From assembly GCF_036946495.1 (NCBI RefSeq), contig NZ_JAQIIX010000001.1:558001-622000 (forward strand): a DNA stretch of 64,000 nt, given 5' to 3'. The stretch is from Mycolicibacterium neoaurum (GTDB lineage Bacteria > Actinomycetota > Actinomycetes > Mycobacteriales > Mycobacteriaceae). The notes beneath the pieces are model-generated. The model was not told where the DNA came from and did no database searches. It was given only the letters and a program-made list of their open reading frames with translations. The translations under genes and the position numbers were made by a program. How positions within the stretch are numbered: position 1 is the stretch's first letter; every line of letters begins with the position of its first letter. This document shows positions 1 to 8,444 of this stretch, in pieces.

Positions 1-117
1 TTCGGTGCGGATGGTCGCGTCGACGAGCTGACGAACCGATGCGGTGAGCGGCCCGAAGATGCTGCGCAGCCGCTCGACCTCCTCGGTGCTGAGGTCCTCG
101 TGGGTGAAGTCCAACAT
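1..117 (-). CDS. N-terminal fragment of an unidentified protein, cut by the window edge
   Basis: Reading leftwards from an ATG at 117 there are 39 open codons up to the edge, beginning MLDFTHEDLSTEEVERLR. The segment is acidic and looks helical, and I do not recognise the family. Helical leaders of this sort occur in front of some PaaI-type thioesterases, but that is only a weak association. The start is supported by a perfect palindrome resembling the KstR operator placed 8 bp upstream of the ATG. This suggests a role in sterol or lipid breakdown, but no function can be assigned from 39 residues. Confidence 0.5.
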   Translation of the reverse strand, partial: MLDFTHEDLSTEEVERLRSIFGPLTASVRQLVDATIRTE

Positions 118-124
118 CCCAGAA

Positions 125-140
125 CTAGAACATGTTCTAG
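125..140. promoter_or_regulatory. KstR-type operator, perfect 16-bp palindrome
   Basis: CTAGAACATGTTCTAG is its own reverse complement. Positions 126-139 fit the published KstR pattern TnnAACnnGTTnnA exactly. KstR is the TetR-family repressor of cholesterol catabolism genes in mycobacteria. The box sits immediately before the leftward ATG at 117 and about 100 bp before the rightward gntR gene, so the truncated gene is the likelier target. Confidence 0.7.
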
Positions 141-242
141 CGACGCTGTCGAGCCACCCCGCGCCTTGTCCGTAGCGTGCCGCTATGGTCGCGACAGACC
201 GATGGCGGCTGCACGACACGGCGGGAGGTGACGACCGGAGCC

Positions 243-911
243 ATGGCGGCACCCAGAATGCCCGATCCGGGACAGGGCCTGCCCGCGACACTCGTCGACG
301 TGGCCGCCAATCGGCTGCGGGCCGCCATTCTCAGCGGCGCATTGACGCCGGGCCAGAAGTTGGTCGAAGAACAGCTCTGCGCCGATCTCGGGATCAGCCG
401 AGCACCGTTGCGTGAGGCCCTGCGACTGTTGACCCAACAGGGGCTCGTCGAGCATCTTCCGCGACGCGGGTCCCGGGTCACGGTCTGGTCTCCGACCGAC
501 ATCCTCCAGCTCTTCGCACTGCGCAACGTCCTGGAGCGGCACGCCATCGAACTGGCGCTGCCGCTGGCCGATCCGGCCACCGAGCTTGAACCGGTCCGCC
601 GCGCGCTGGACGAGATGGCCTGCGCCTCCGACGAGTTGGACCGAGACGATGCACACCGCCGCTTCCACGCCGCCGTGGTCGCGCTGGCCGGAAACCGACA
701 ACTCGACATCGCGCTGGCACCGATCCTGCTCAAGCTCCAACTTCCGATGGCGATGAACCTACGCGAGGAGGCCCGGCACCATCGGGCGCGCGATGGGCTG
801 GACCGGCACCGCGCAATCCTGACCGCACTGGAGTCCAACGACCCTGCGACGGTGATCAACGCGCTCGCAGAGCACGGTCACCTCCAGTTTCTGGAGCTGC
901 CCGATCGCTAA
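243..911 (+). CDS. GntR-family transcriptional regulator (FCD/FadR subfamily)
   Basis: A 222-residue DNA-binding regulator. The N-terminal winged helix spans about residues 15-80, with a recognition region reading ISRAPLREALRLLTQQGLVE. It is followed by an all-helical FCD ligand domain containing an Asp/His set (DAHRRFH, then RHHRARDGLDRHR) of the kind that binds metal plus a small carboxylate. The ATG at 243 gives the usual length for the subfamily. The open frame continues upstream to 177, but that adds a non-conserved leader, and a GGAGG lies at 224-228. The gene precedes the allophanate hydrolase/biuret-hydrolase-like operon on the same strand, so it is inferred to be that operon's local regulator. 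The inducer is unknown. Confidence 0.85.
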   Translation: MAAPRMPDPGQGLPATLVDVAANRLRAAILSGALTPGQKLVEEQLCADLGISRAPLREALRLLTQQGLVEHLPRRGSRVTVWSPTDILQLFALRNVLERHAIELALPLADPATELEPVRRALDEMACASDELDRDDAHRRFHAAVVALAGNRQLDIALAPILLKLQLPMAMNLREEARHHRARDGLDRHRAILTALESNDPATVINALAEHGHLQFLELPDR

Positions 912-948
912 CACGATCGACACACGGCCGTTCCGCGATCGCCACGAT

Positions 949-967
949 TCTGTCGACAATCGACAGA
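949..967. promoter_or_regulatory. Inverted repeat abutting the amidase start, candidate GntR operator
   Basis: TCTGTCG and CGACAGA form perfect 7-bp arms separated by 5 bp, and the repeat ends one base before the ATG at 969. An inner TGTCGACA palindrome (951-958) overlaps the left arm. Its position directly after gntR and on top of the translation start of the amidase operon suggests a repressor site. That is inference from position and symmetry only. Confidence 0.45.
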
Positions 968-968
968 T

Positions 969-2375
969 ATGGATTCAGATGTCTTCGGTCCGTCCATCGG
1001 GCCGTCGGTGGCAGAGATACTGGCGTCACACGAGAGCGGAAGCGGTTCGCCGACCAAGACCGCCGCCCGGGTGGCCGATGCGATCGCCGCCCGCGGTGAC
1101 GACGGCACCTGGCTGTCTACCGTGCCCCGAGCCGAACTCCTGAGCGCGGCAGCGGAGATCGAGCGCCGACCAGGGGCACGCACCCTACCGCTCTACGGTG
1201 TTCCGTTCGGGGTCAAGGACAGTATCGATGTCGCCGGTTTCCCGACCACCCTGTCCTGTCCCGACTTCGGCTACCTGGCGACCGAGACCGCGCCGGCGGT
1301 ACAGCGTCTTCTCGACGCCGGCGCGTTGTATGTCGGCAAGACCAACCTCGACCAGTTCGCCACCGGCCTCAACGGCACCCGCACTCCCCACACCATCCCG
1401 CGCAGCGTGTATGGCGGTCAGTTGATCTCGGGCGGTTCGAGTTCCGGCTCCGCAGTGGCCGTCGCACTCGGCCAGGTCCCCTTCGCGGTCGCCACCGACA
1501 CCGCCGGGTCCGGCAGGGTTCCCGCAGCACTGAACGGCGTCATCGGTTTCAAACCGTCACGTGGCCTGATCAGCACCGTCGGATTGGTACCAGCGTGCAA
1601 GTCGCTGGACTGCGTCACCGTGATGGCCGGATGTATCGATGACGTGGACCGGGTCTTCGACGTGATGGCCCGCCGCGACGACGCCGACGCGTGGTCGCGT
1701 GACCGCGGTCCCCGGTACACAGGAGCGCCCATCACCATCGGGCTACCCGCCGTCGGCGAACTCGAGTTCTTCGGCGACGAGCAGATGGCACGCGCGCACG
1801 AGACGTTTCGTCGTCGGCTCGCCGGTCAGGTGCGGACAGTCGAGGTGTCGCTGGCACCATTCCTCGCCGCAGGCGAATTGCTCTATCAGGGTCCGTGGGT
1901 GGCCGAGAGGCTGGTGGTGTTCGGTGGTTTCCTTGCCGCCCAGCCGGACTCGATACATCCGGTGGTTCGGGACATCCTGCGCAGTGGTGAGAAATACTCC
2001 GCCGTCGACGCGTTCGCCGCGCTTCAGCGACTGCAGGAACTACGCGCCGAGGTAAGCCGGATCTGGCGCGATGTCGACGCCGTCGTGGTCCCGACGATCG
2101 GCACCACCTTCACCGTCGACGAGGTGCTGGCCCGGCCGATCGACACCAACACGACGCTCGGGCACTACACCCATTTCGGCAATCTGCTCGATCTGCTCGG
2201 GGTGGCAATCCCACTGGGTCGCACACAGGACGGCAGACCGCACAGCGCGACCGTGCTGTCGGCCGCCCTGCGTGACGACCTCGCGCTGCACATCGCCGCG
2301 CAGATCCTCGACGAGCCACGCAGCAAGCCCACCACCGGCGCAGCGGTCCCCACCGCCATCGAGGAGCGAGTATGA
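969..2375 (+). CDS. Amidase-signature hydrolase, allophanate hydrolase (AtzF)-like
   Basis: A 468-residue amidase-signature enzyme. The Ser-cisSer-Lys triad is visible: Lys83 in GVPFGVKDSIDVAG, the GGSSSGS stretch at 155-161, and nucleophile Ser181 in TDTAGSGRVPAA. The DTAGSGRVPAALNG wording and the following KSLDCVTV region are characteristic of allophanate hydrolases, which split allophanate into ammonia and CO2. Full-length AtzF has an additional C-terminal domain of about 130 residues that is absent here, so this is the amidase module alone. The stop overlaps the next ATG (ATGA), which couples it to a biuret-hydrolase-like enzyme whose product would be allophanate. Substrate is inferred from family and neighbourhood; another ureide or amide is possible. 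Confidence 0.8.
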   Translation: MDSDVFGPSIGPSVAEILASHESGSGSPTKTAARVADAIAARGDDGTWLSTVPRAELLSAAAEIERRPGARTLPLYGVPFGVKDSIDVAGFPTTLSCPDFGYLATETAPAVQRLLDAGALYVGKTNLDQFATGLNGTRTPHTIPRSVYGGQLISGGSSSGSAVAVALGQVPFAVATDTAGSGRVPAALNGVIGFKPSRGLISTVGLVPACKSLDCVTVMAGCIDDVDRVFDVMARRDDADAWSRDRGPRYTGAPITIGLPAVGELEFFGDEQMARAHETFRRRLAGQVRTVEVSLAPFLAAGELLYQGPWVAERLVVFGGFLAAQPDSIHPVVRDILRSGEKYSAVDAFAALQRLQELRAEVSRIWRDVDAVVVPTIGTTFTVDEVLARPIDTNTTLGHYTHFGNLLDLLGVAIPLGRTQDGRPHSATVLSAALRDDLALHIAAQILDEPRSKPTTGAAVPTAIEERV

Positions 2376-3064
2376 GCCAGCACGTTGCCATTCCAGCCAC
2401 GCCCGAGCCGTTCACCGTGATGGCGGGCCGCACCGCGCTGGTCATCATCGACATGCAGCGTGACTTCCTGTTGCCCGGCGGTTTCGGCGAGAGCCTCGGC
2501 AACGATGTCGGACAACTGAGGAAGGTCGTACCCCCGCTCACGGATCTTCTGGCAGCGGCGCGCGCGGCAGGCGTCATGGTGATCCATACCCGTGAAGGGC
2601 ACCGGCCGGACCTGTCGGACTGCCCGCCGGCCAAACTGCGGCGCGGCGTCCCCAGCAAGCGGATCGGCGACGAGGGCAGGTTCGGCCGCATCCTGATCCG
2701 TGGCGAGTACGGCCACGACATCATCGACGAGCTGCGCCCCGTCGACGATGAGATCGTCATCGACAAGCCGGGCAAGGGCGCGTTCTACGACACCGAACTG
2801 GCCGAGGTGCTGACCGGGGCGGGAATCACGCAGCTGTTGATCACCGGTGTCACCACCGAGGTGTGCGTGCACACCACGACCCGCGAGGCCAACGACCGTG
2901 GATTCGAATGTCTGGTCGTATCCGACTGTGTCGGTTCGTATTTCCCGGAGTTCCATCGAATCGGCCTGGAGATGATCGCCGCGCAGGGCGGGATCTTCGG
3001 CTGGGTCGCCGACAGCGCCGCCGTCCGTGCGGCCCTGCACACCCTGACCATCGACGCCGCCTGA
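2372..3064 (+). CDS. Isochorismatase-like cysteine hydrolase, probable biuret amidohydrolase (BiuH-like)
   Basis: A 230-residue cysteine hydrolase of the isochorismatase/nicotinamidase fold. Asp27 (IIDMQRDF), Lys132 (IDKPGKGAF) and Cys165 (GVTTEVCVHTTTREANDRG) form the expected Asp-Lys-Cys triad. The cis-peptide stretch ITGVTTEVCV and the segment IHTREGHRPDL resemble biuret and triuret hydrolases as I remember them. Biuret hydrolase releases ammonia and leaves allophanate, the substrate of the amidase encoded directly upstream. Start ATG overlaps the upstream stop, and the permease gene follows 12 bp after its stop. Ureidoacrylate or triuret hydrolysis is the main alternative. Confidence 0.8.
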   Translation: MSQHVAIPATPEPFTVMAGRTALVIIDMQRDFLLPGGFGESLGNDVGQLRKVVPPLTDLLAAARAAGVMVIHTREGHRPDLSDCPPAKLRRGVPSKRIGDEGRFGRILIRGEYGHDIIDELRPVDDEIVIDKPGKGAFYDTELAEVLTGAGITQLLITGVTTEVCVHTTTREANDRGFECLVVSDCVGSYFPEFHRIGLEMIAAQGGIFGWVADSAAVRAALHTLTIDAA

Positions 3065-3076
3065 TCGGAGATTGCC

Positions 3077-4672
3077 ATGAGTACCGAGATCACCGATCCG
3101 CCGGTCGGCCCACCGGTGCCCGAGTCCGCTGCTGCCGTGCCGTGGTGGACCCGCGGTGACACCAACGCGTTCTTCGGGCTCGGGTTCAACATCCTGGTCA
3201 ACGTCCTCACCCTGACCGGGCTGATGATCGGGGTTGTCGCGGTACCCGCCGGCGATGTGCTCGGCACGGTGCTGCCCGCCCTCGGCGTCGCGCTGATCCT
3301 TGGCAATCTGTACTACACGTTCCTTGCCCGCCGGCTCGCGCGGCGTGAGAACCGCACCGACGTCACCGCACTCCCCTACGGCCCCTCGGTGCCGCACATG
3401 TTCATCGTCGTCTTCGTGGTGATGCTGCCGGTGTATCTGAACACCCAGGACCCACTGCGGGCGTGGTCCGCCGGGCTGGCGTGGGCGTTCATGATCGGCG
3501 TCATCGTGATGATCGGCGCGTTCGTCGGGCCCTACATCCGCAAGCTGACTCCCCGTGCCGCCATGCTCGGCACGCTGGCCGGGATCTCGATCACCTTCAT
3601 CTCCATGCGGCCGGCCGCCCAGATGTGGGAGGCCGCCTGGATCGGCCTGCCGGTGCTGGCCATCATCCTGATCGGTTTCTTCACCGACGTGAAACTCCCA
3701 TTCGGGATGCCCGTCGGTTTGGCGGCGCTTCTCGTGGGCACCGCCATCGGCTGGATCGGCGGATACATGTCGGCCCCAGATGTCGGGCAAGCCGTCTCCG
3801 TTATCGCGATCGGCATCCCCGACCTGCGCCTGGACCTGCTGTTCTCCGGACTGACCAACCTGGCTCCGCTGCTGGGCACGGCGATCCCGCTGGGTGTCTA
3901 CAACTTCACCGAGGCGATGAGCAATGTCGAGAGTGCCGCGGCGGCCGGTGACAACTACAACCTGCGCAGCGTGCTGCTGGCCGACGGGGCGGGAGCTGTC
4001 ATCGGTTCGGCCTTCGGCTCACCCTTCCCGCCGGCGGTCTACATCGGCCATCCGGGGTGGAAAGACGCGGGTGGTCGCGCCAGTTACTCATTGGCCAGTG
4101 GTCTGCTCATCGGTGTGCTGTGTTTCGTCGGGCTCTTCGGCATCCTGGACGCCCTGCTGCCGGTGCCTGCGATCGTGCCGATCCTGCTCTACATCGGTCT
4201 CCTGATCGGCGCCCAGGCGTTCCAGGCGGTGCCACGCCTGCACGCGATCGCGGTGGTGATCGCCTTGTTGCCCAATCTCGCCGAATGGGCCAAGGCGCAG
4301 ATCGACAATGCCCTCAACGCTGCGGGGACGACAGCGTCGGAGGTCGGCATGGATGCGCTCAACGATTCCGGCGTGGTGTACGCGGGGTTGAAGACATTGG
4401 GCGAAGGCGCTGTTCTGGTCGGCCTGATCCTGGGCACCATGGTGGTCTTCATCCTGGAGAAGAAATTCCTCCTCGCCGCCGCCGCGGCGACCGTCGGCGC
4501 GGCACTGTCCTTCATCGGACTGATCCACGCTCCGGCGGTCGCCTGGGCGGCCAATCCGTCGGTGGCGCTGGGTTATCTCCTCTTCGCCGCAGTATGCCTG
4601 CTGTACAGCCTGCTGCCGGGCGCCAAGGAGCCGGCCATGATCGACGAGAGCGATATCGTCGCCGGTCATTGA
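3077..4672 (+). CDS. Permease of the xanthine/uracil/vitamin C type (NCS2-like, COG2252)
   Basis: A 531-residue polytopic inner-membrane protein with roughly 12-14 hydrophobic segments. The early motif RTDVTALPYGPSVPH and a central SNVESAAAAGDN segment fit the purine-permease-like branch of the nucleobase cation symporters. A GGAG lies seven bases before the ATG. As the third gene of the amidase/cysteine hydrolase operon it probably imports the compound those enzymes degrade (biuret or a ureide); the actual cargo cannot be read from sequence. Confidence 0.75.
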   Translation: MSTEITDPPVGPPVPESAAAVPWWTRGDTNAFFGLGFNILVNVLTLTGLMIGVVAVPAGDVLGTVLPALGVALILGNLYYTFLARRLARRENRTDVTALPYGPSVPHMFIVVFVVMLPVYLNTQDPLRAWSAGLAWAFMIGVIVMIGAFVGPYIRKLTPRAAMLGTLAGISITFISMRPAAQMWEAAWIGLPVLAIILIGFFTDVKLPFGMPVGLAALLVGTAIGWIGGYMSAPDVGQAVSVIAIGIPDLRLDLLFSGLTNLAPLLGTAIPLGVYNFTEAMSNVESAAAAGDNYNLRSVLLADGAGAVIGSAFGSPFPPAVYIGHPGWKDAGGRASYSLASGLLIGVLCFVGLFGILDALLPVPAIVPILLYIGLLIGAQAFQAVPRLHAIAVVIALLPNLAEWAKAQIDNALNAAGTTASEVGMDALNDSGVVYAGLKTLGEGAVLVGLILGTMVVFILEKKFLLAAAAATVGAALSFIGLIHAPAVAWAANPSVALGYLLFAAVCLLYSLLPGAKEPAMIDESDIVAGH

Positions 4673-4728
4673 CCCGATGCGGCGAGGGTCACACGCCGAC
4701 GCCGACGGTGGCATAGATAACCTAAGCT

Positions 4729-4750
4729 TTCGTAGTCACTTGTCTACGAA
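4729..4750. promoter_or_regulatory. Inverted repeat upstream of the TetR gene
   Basis: TTCGTAG (4729-4735) and CTACGAA (4744-4750) are perfect 7-bp arms around an 8-bp spacer, 19 bp before the TetR start codon. TetR repressors usually bind such dyads over their own promoter, so autoregulation of the pair of genes downstream is the simplest reading. Confidence 0.5.
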
Positions 4751-4769
4751 GTGCACTACCCTCGCATAC

Positions 4770-5351
4770 ATGGCTGCACGCACACACAGTGCGGACCCGC
4801 GCGCCGAACGGGTCCGCACCCTCCTTCACGAGGCCGCATTCGCACTGGCCCACGAACATCCGGTCGACGAGCTGACCGTTGCCACCATCGTCGGTCGCGC
4901 CGGCGTGAGCAGGCAGGTGTTCTACCAACATTTCCGCGACCGCGACGACGCGGTCGCGGCCGCCTTCGCGGTGGCATTCGAACACGCGACCGCCGATATC
5001 GGGGACGACCCCCGAGTGCGCATCACCCGGCTGTTCGATTTTGCCGGGGAGCATCGCGAGATGTACCGCAATGTCATCCCCAGCGCGGTCACCCAGCGGG
5101 TCGTCAATGCCTTCCGCGCCGAGCTGGCACCGGCCTGTGCCGAGATCGCGGCGCAGGGCATGTCAGTCATCGCGCCGATGTCCGGCCTCACCGTCGAAGC
5201 GGTGACACGCTTCCTGGTCGGCGGCTTCATGGAGGTGCTGCGATCGTGGATGGAGACGCCGGACAACCACGACGCGCGTGATCTCCGTGAGCGGGTGACC
5301 GCCGCATTCGACACCGTCAACGCCCTGCTCACGCTGCCGGGACGGATCTGA
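4770..5351 (+). CDS. TetR/AcrR-family transcriptional repressor
   Basis: A 193-residue protein with an N-terminal TetR helix-turn-helix (about residues 14-60; TVATIVGRAGVSRQVFYQHF) and a C-terminal helical ligand domain that I cannot match to a known ligand. The ATG at 4770 is preferred over the upstream extension because it places the dyad at 4729-4750 outside the coding region. The stop codon shares one base with the start of the membrane protein gene, so both are translated together. It is inferred to repress that gene. Confidence 0.85.
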   Translation: MAARTHSADPRAERVRTLLHEAAFALAHEHPVDELTVATIVGRAGVSRQVFYQHFRDRDDAVAAAFAVAFEHATADIGDDPRVRITRLFDFAGEHREMYRNVIPSAVTQRVVNAFRAELAPACAEIAAQGMSVIAPMSGLTVEAVTRFLVGGFMEVLRSWMETPDNHDARDLRERVTAAFDTVNALLTLPGRI

Positions 5352-6370
5352 TGGGCAAGCATCGCGACGCACCTGCGGTCGTCACCGCGACCCAGATCCG
5401 CAACGTCGCACTCGCGATGGGCGTGTTCACCGCCCTGGTGTTGGCCATGATCGCCAGCTACGCCGGTGCGTTCGCCAAACCGACTCTGCGCCATATGGAT
5501 ATCGCCGTCGTCGCGCCCAACCAGCTGATCGAGGCAATGCAGGAAAGGCCAGAACTCGCCGTCACCGCCGTCACCGACGACGGCGCCGCCCGCGATCTCG
5601 TGCTGCAGCGAAAGGCCGACGCCGCGTTGGTCGCACGCCCCACGGGAACCCTGGACATCTATGTCGCCGGCGGCGGCGGTCGCAGCGTGGCCACCGCCGC
5701 CGAGAGCGTGGGGCGCAGCGTGGCGGCCGGAGTCGGACTGACCCCGGCGGTCACCGATATCGCGCCGACCTCGGCGGGTGACCCGTCCGGCACCGTCGAG
5801 TTCTACGCGGTCATCTTCGTCTCGATCGGCGCCTCGGTGGGCGCGGCGGCATTCGGGCGACTGGTCGGCGCCGTGCACCGCCCGGCCACCCTCGCGTTGC
5901 GGACGGTCACGCTCGGCTGTTACGCGGCCCTGCTGGCCGGCGTCGTCACCGTGTACGTCGACAGCGGACTCGGGGCACTGACCGGTCATCCCTGGCAGGT
6001 TTTCGGGGCGTTGTGGCTCTACGCCATGGCGGTCGGCGGCGCGGTGACCGGGGTTGCCGCCGCCTTCGGCACGGTGGCGGCCATGACGGTCACCGCGTTC
6101 CTGGTGGTCGTCGGCAACGCCGCGGCCGCCGGCCCGGTCGGCCGACCGCTGTTGACCGGCTTCTACACTTTGTTCAACCAGATCGTGCCGCAGGGCTCGG
6201 GAGTCTCGCTGCTGCGTAGCATCGAGTACTTCGACGGCAACGGCGCGCTGACACCCTTTGCCACACTGATGATCTGGGCCACCGCCGGACTCGTGCTCGC
6301 CGCGTTGGCGACCACCGTGCGCACACCGGCCGTCGAGCGCCTGCGCCGTCGCGCCGGCTCGCGCGGCTGA
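5351..6370 (+). CDS. ABC-2/YhgE-Pip-like membrane protein (DUF3533-type), putative exporter
   Basis: 339 residues: one N-terminal membrane segment (about 18-40), an extracytoplasmic domain of about 130 residues, then five hydrophobic segments between about 155 and 325. This layout matches ABC-2-type permease relatives of the YhgE/Pip and DUF3533 group. No ATPase gene is adjacent. TGATG coupling to the TetR gene suggests regulated efflux or envelope stress function. The substrate is unknown. Confidence 0.6.
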   Translation: MGKHRDAPAVVTATQIRNVALAMGVFTALVLAMIASYAGAFAKPTLRHMDIAVVAPNQLIEAMQERPELAVTAVTDDGAARDLVLQRKADAALVARPTGTLDIYVAGGGGRSVATAAESVGRSVAAGVGLTPAVTDIAPTSAGDPSGTVEFYAVIFVSIGASVGAAAFGRLVGAVHRPATLALRTVTLGCYAALLAGVVTVYVDSGLGALTGHPWQVFGALWLYAMAVGGAVTGVAAAFGTVAAMTVTAFLVVVGNAAAAGPVGRPLLTGFYTLFNQIVPQGSGVSLLRSIEYFDGNGALTPFATLMIWATAGLVLAALATTVRTPAVERLRRRAGSRG

Positions 6371-6389
6371 CCACCACTATGGTTGGTCG

Positions 6390-8066
6390 ATGGATGCGGG
6401 TTACTACGATCTGGGCCACTACCGGCGCCCCGTCGACACCGATTCTGCACAGGCGCAGTTGTGGTTCGACCGGGGTCTGGTGTGGGCCTACGCCTTCAAC
6501 CACGACGAGGCGGTGCGCTGTTTCGAACGCGCGTTGGATCACGATCGCGACCTGGCCGTCGCCCGCTGGGGCATCGCCTACGCCGTCGGCCCGAATTACA
6601 ACAAGGCCTGGGATGCTTTCGATCCCGTCGAACTGGACGGGGCGCTGCGCCGAGCACGAGCCGAGTTGGCCGCCGCCTCGGCCGGACGTGCCTCGGCCGC
6701 CGAACGCGCCCTGATCGACGCTCTGTCGCTGCGGTTCCCGACCGACAACCCCTCCGATGACACCGCACTGCGCGACGCGCACGCCACCTACGCCGACGCA
6801 ATGGTGTCGGTCGCCGCGCGCTTCCCCGACGATGTCGACGTGCTGGCACTGGCCGCCGACGCGCTGCTCAATGTCAGCGCGTTGGAACTCTGGGACAGCG
6901 CGACCGGTCAGCCGGCCCCCGGTTCACGGGTGGACGAGGCCACGGCGATCCTGGAGGCAGCCCTGGCCGGGGCCGCCGGGCAGGCACATCCCGGGATCTT
7001 GCACCTCTATATCCATGCGATGGAGATGTCGGCACACCCCGAGCTCGCGTTGCCCGCGGCCGACCTGCTCCGCGGCCTGGTGCCCGATGCCGGCCATCTG
7101 CAGCACATGCCCAGCCATATCGACGTGCTCTGCGGCGACTACCGGGCCTCGGTGGTGGCCAACCAGGCCGCCGTGGCCGCCGATCGGTTGTTTGTCGCCG
7201 ATGCCGGGCCACTGAACTTCTATTCGCTCTACCGCGCACACGATCTGCACTTCGTGGTCTACTCGGCAATGTTCGAGGGCCGGTTCCAGATCGCGCACGG
7301 CGCCGCGCGCGAGCTCGCCGAACAGCTCACCCCCGAACTGCTGGCCATCCCTTCGCCCCCGATGGCCGACTGGCTGGAGGCCTTCGCGGCCCTGGAGGTT
7401 CACGTGCTGGTGCGGTTCGGACGGTGGTCCGACCTGATCTCGCTGCCGCTACCCGAAGACGGTGAGCTCTACTGCACCACCACCGCGACCATGCACTACG
7501 GCCGCGGGATCGCCTACGCCGCGACCGGCCAGCTATCTCAGGCATACGCCGAACGTGACGCTCTCGCAGCGGCTTACGCGCGGATTCCCGATACCCGCTA
7601 CCTGTTCAACAACACAAGTCACGATATCCTCGCCATCGGAATCGCCATGCTCGACGGTGAGATCGCTTATCGGGAAGGACGATTCGACAGCGCTTTCGAT
7701 CGGCTCCGCCAAGCCATCGCCCTCGACGACGCGCTGCCCTACGACGAACCGTGGGGCTGGATGCAGCCGACACGACACGCCTACGGCGCGCTTCTGCTCG
7801 AGCAGGGCCTGGTGGCCGAGGCAGCCGACGTGTACGCGGCGGATCTGGGTCTCGACAGCACTCTGCGCCGGTCGTGCCAGCACCCTGGCAACGTCTGGAG
7901 CCTGCACGGATACCACGAATGCCTGCAACGTCTGGGCCGTGATGCAGAAGCGGCAATCATCGGTCAGCAGCTGATCTTGGCCCGCGCCCGCGCCGATGTC
8001 CCCGTCCTTGCGTCGTGCGCGTGCCGCCTCGATGTCACGGCGGGGCCGGAGACGTGTTGCGAATAG
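6390..8066 (+). CDS. Tetratricopeptide-repeat protein of unknown function
   Basis: A 558-residue soluble protein made of helical repeats. An N-terminal TPR pair reads AQLWFDRGLVWAYAFNHDEA, then FERALDHDRDLAVARWGIAY. A middle region is rich in His (LHLYIHAMEMS, QHMPSHIDVLCGDY) and further TPR-like helices reach the C-terminus. No signal peptide or membrane span is evident. Similar long TPR proteins with the HMPSHI motif occur widely in actinobacteria without assigned function. The ATG at 6390 lies 20 bp after the upstream gene. Confidence 0.7.
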   Translation: MDAGYYDLGHYRRPVDTDSAQAQLWFDRGLVWAYAFNHDEAVRCFERALDHDRDLAVARWGIAYAVGPNYNKAWDAFDPVELDGALRRARAELAAASAGRASAAERALIDALSLRFPTDNPSDDTALRDAHATYADAMVSVAARFPDDVDVLALAADALLNVSALELWDSATGQPAPGSRVDEATAILEAALAGAAGQAHPGILHLYIHAMEMSAHPELALPAADLLRGLVPDAGHLQHMPSHIDVLCGDYRASVVANQAAVAADRLFVADAGPLNFYSLYRAHDLHFVVYSAMFEGRFQIAHGAARELAEQLTPELLAIPSPPMADWLEAFAALEVHVLVRFGRWSDLISLPLPEDGELYCTTTATMHYGRGIAYAATGQLSQAYAERDALAAAYARIPDTRYLFNNTSHDILAIGIAMLDGEIAYREGRFDSAFDRLRQAIALDDALPYDEPWGWMQPTRHAYGALLLEQGLVAEAADVYAADLGLDSTLRRSCQHPGNVWSLHGYHECLQRLGRDAEAAIIGQQLILARARADVPVLASCACRLDVTAGPETCCE

Positions 8067-8198
8067 GTGAATTTAGTTGGCAGTCAACGTGTCATGCAAC
8101 CAACAAGGCCCCGAGCCACTATCGTGTCCGTCAGGAAAAGAACCGGGGGCCCGCGCAAGACGAGTGCGCTCCCGCCCCTACCTGTGGAGAGGACAACG

Positions 8199-8414
8199 AT
8201 GTCCAACGAACGCCACCTGGCGCACCTCCGTTCCAAGGACGAGCCATTGGTCGCACTGGTCGGGATGATCCGGCACGCAGTGAGCGACCCGGTCCGCTCC
8301 GCCGGCGGCAGCAAAGCCGATGTCGAGGCCATCGCCGTCGCGGCCGCGTACGCGGCGTGGTGCTGGGGGGCGGCCACCGACGAATCGGCGCCCCAACCGT
8401 TGCGCTGCGGTTGA
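8199..8414 (+). CDS. Small conserved-looking hypothetical protein (71 aa)
   Basis: A 71-residue protein beginning MSNERHLAHLRSKDEPL, with an alanine-rich helix and a Trp-Cys-Trp near the C-terminus. The start is supported by GGAGAGG seven bases upstream of the ATG at 8199. The preceding 130 bases hold no other gene. I do not recognise the family. The stop lies just before the putative deaminase promoter. Confidence 0.6.
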   Translation: MSNERHLAHLRSKDEPLVALVGMIRHAVSDPVRSAGGSKADVEAIAVAAAYAAWCWGAATDESAPQPLRCG

Positions 8415-8437
8415 CACGCGATCCCGCTGGGTAAACT
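8411..8437 (+). promoter_or_regulatory. Candidate SigA-type promoter of the deaminase/GH13 pair
   Basis: TTGACA (8411-8416) and TAAACT (8432-8437) are separated by 15 bp. The -10 hexamer ends 7 bp before the GTG at 8445, which predicts a leaderless transcript, common in mycobacteria. The short spacer lowers confidence. Confidence 0.4.
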
Positions 8438-8444
8438 CGCCCGC

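Noticed and set aside
2165..3790. Long open frame antisense to the hydrolase and permease genes
   Set aside because: Asp/His/Gly-rich translation without domains, crossing two real genes.
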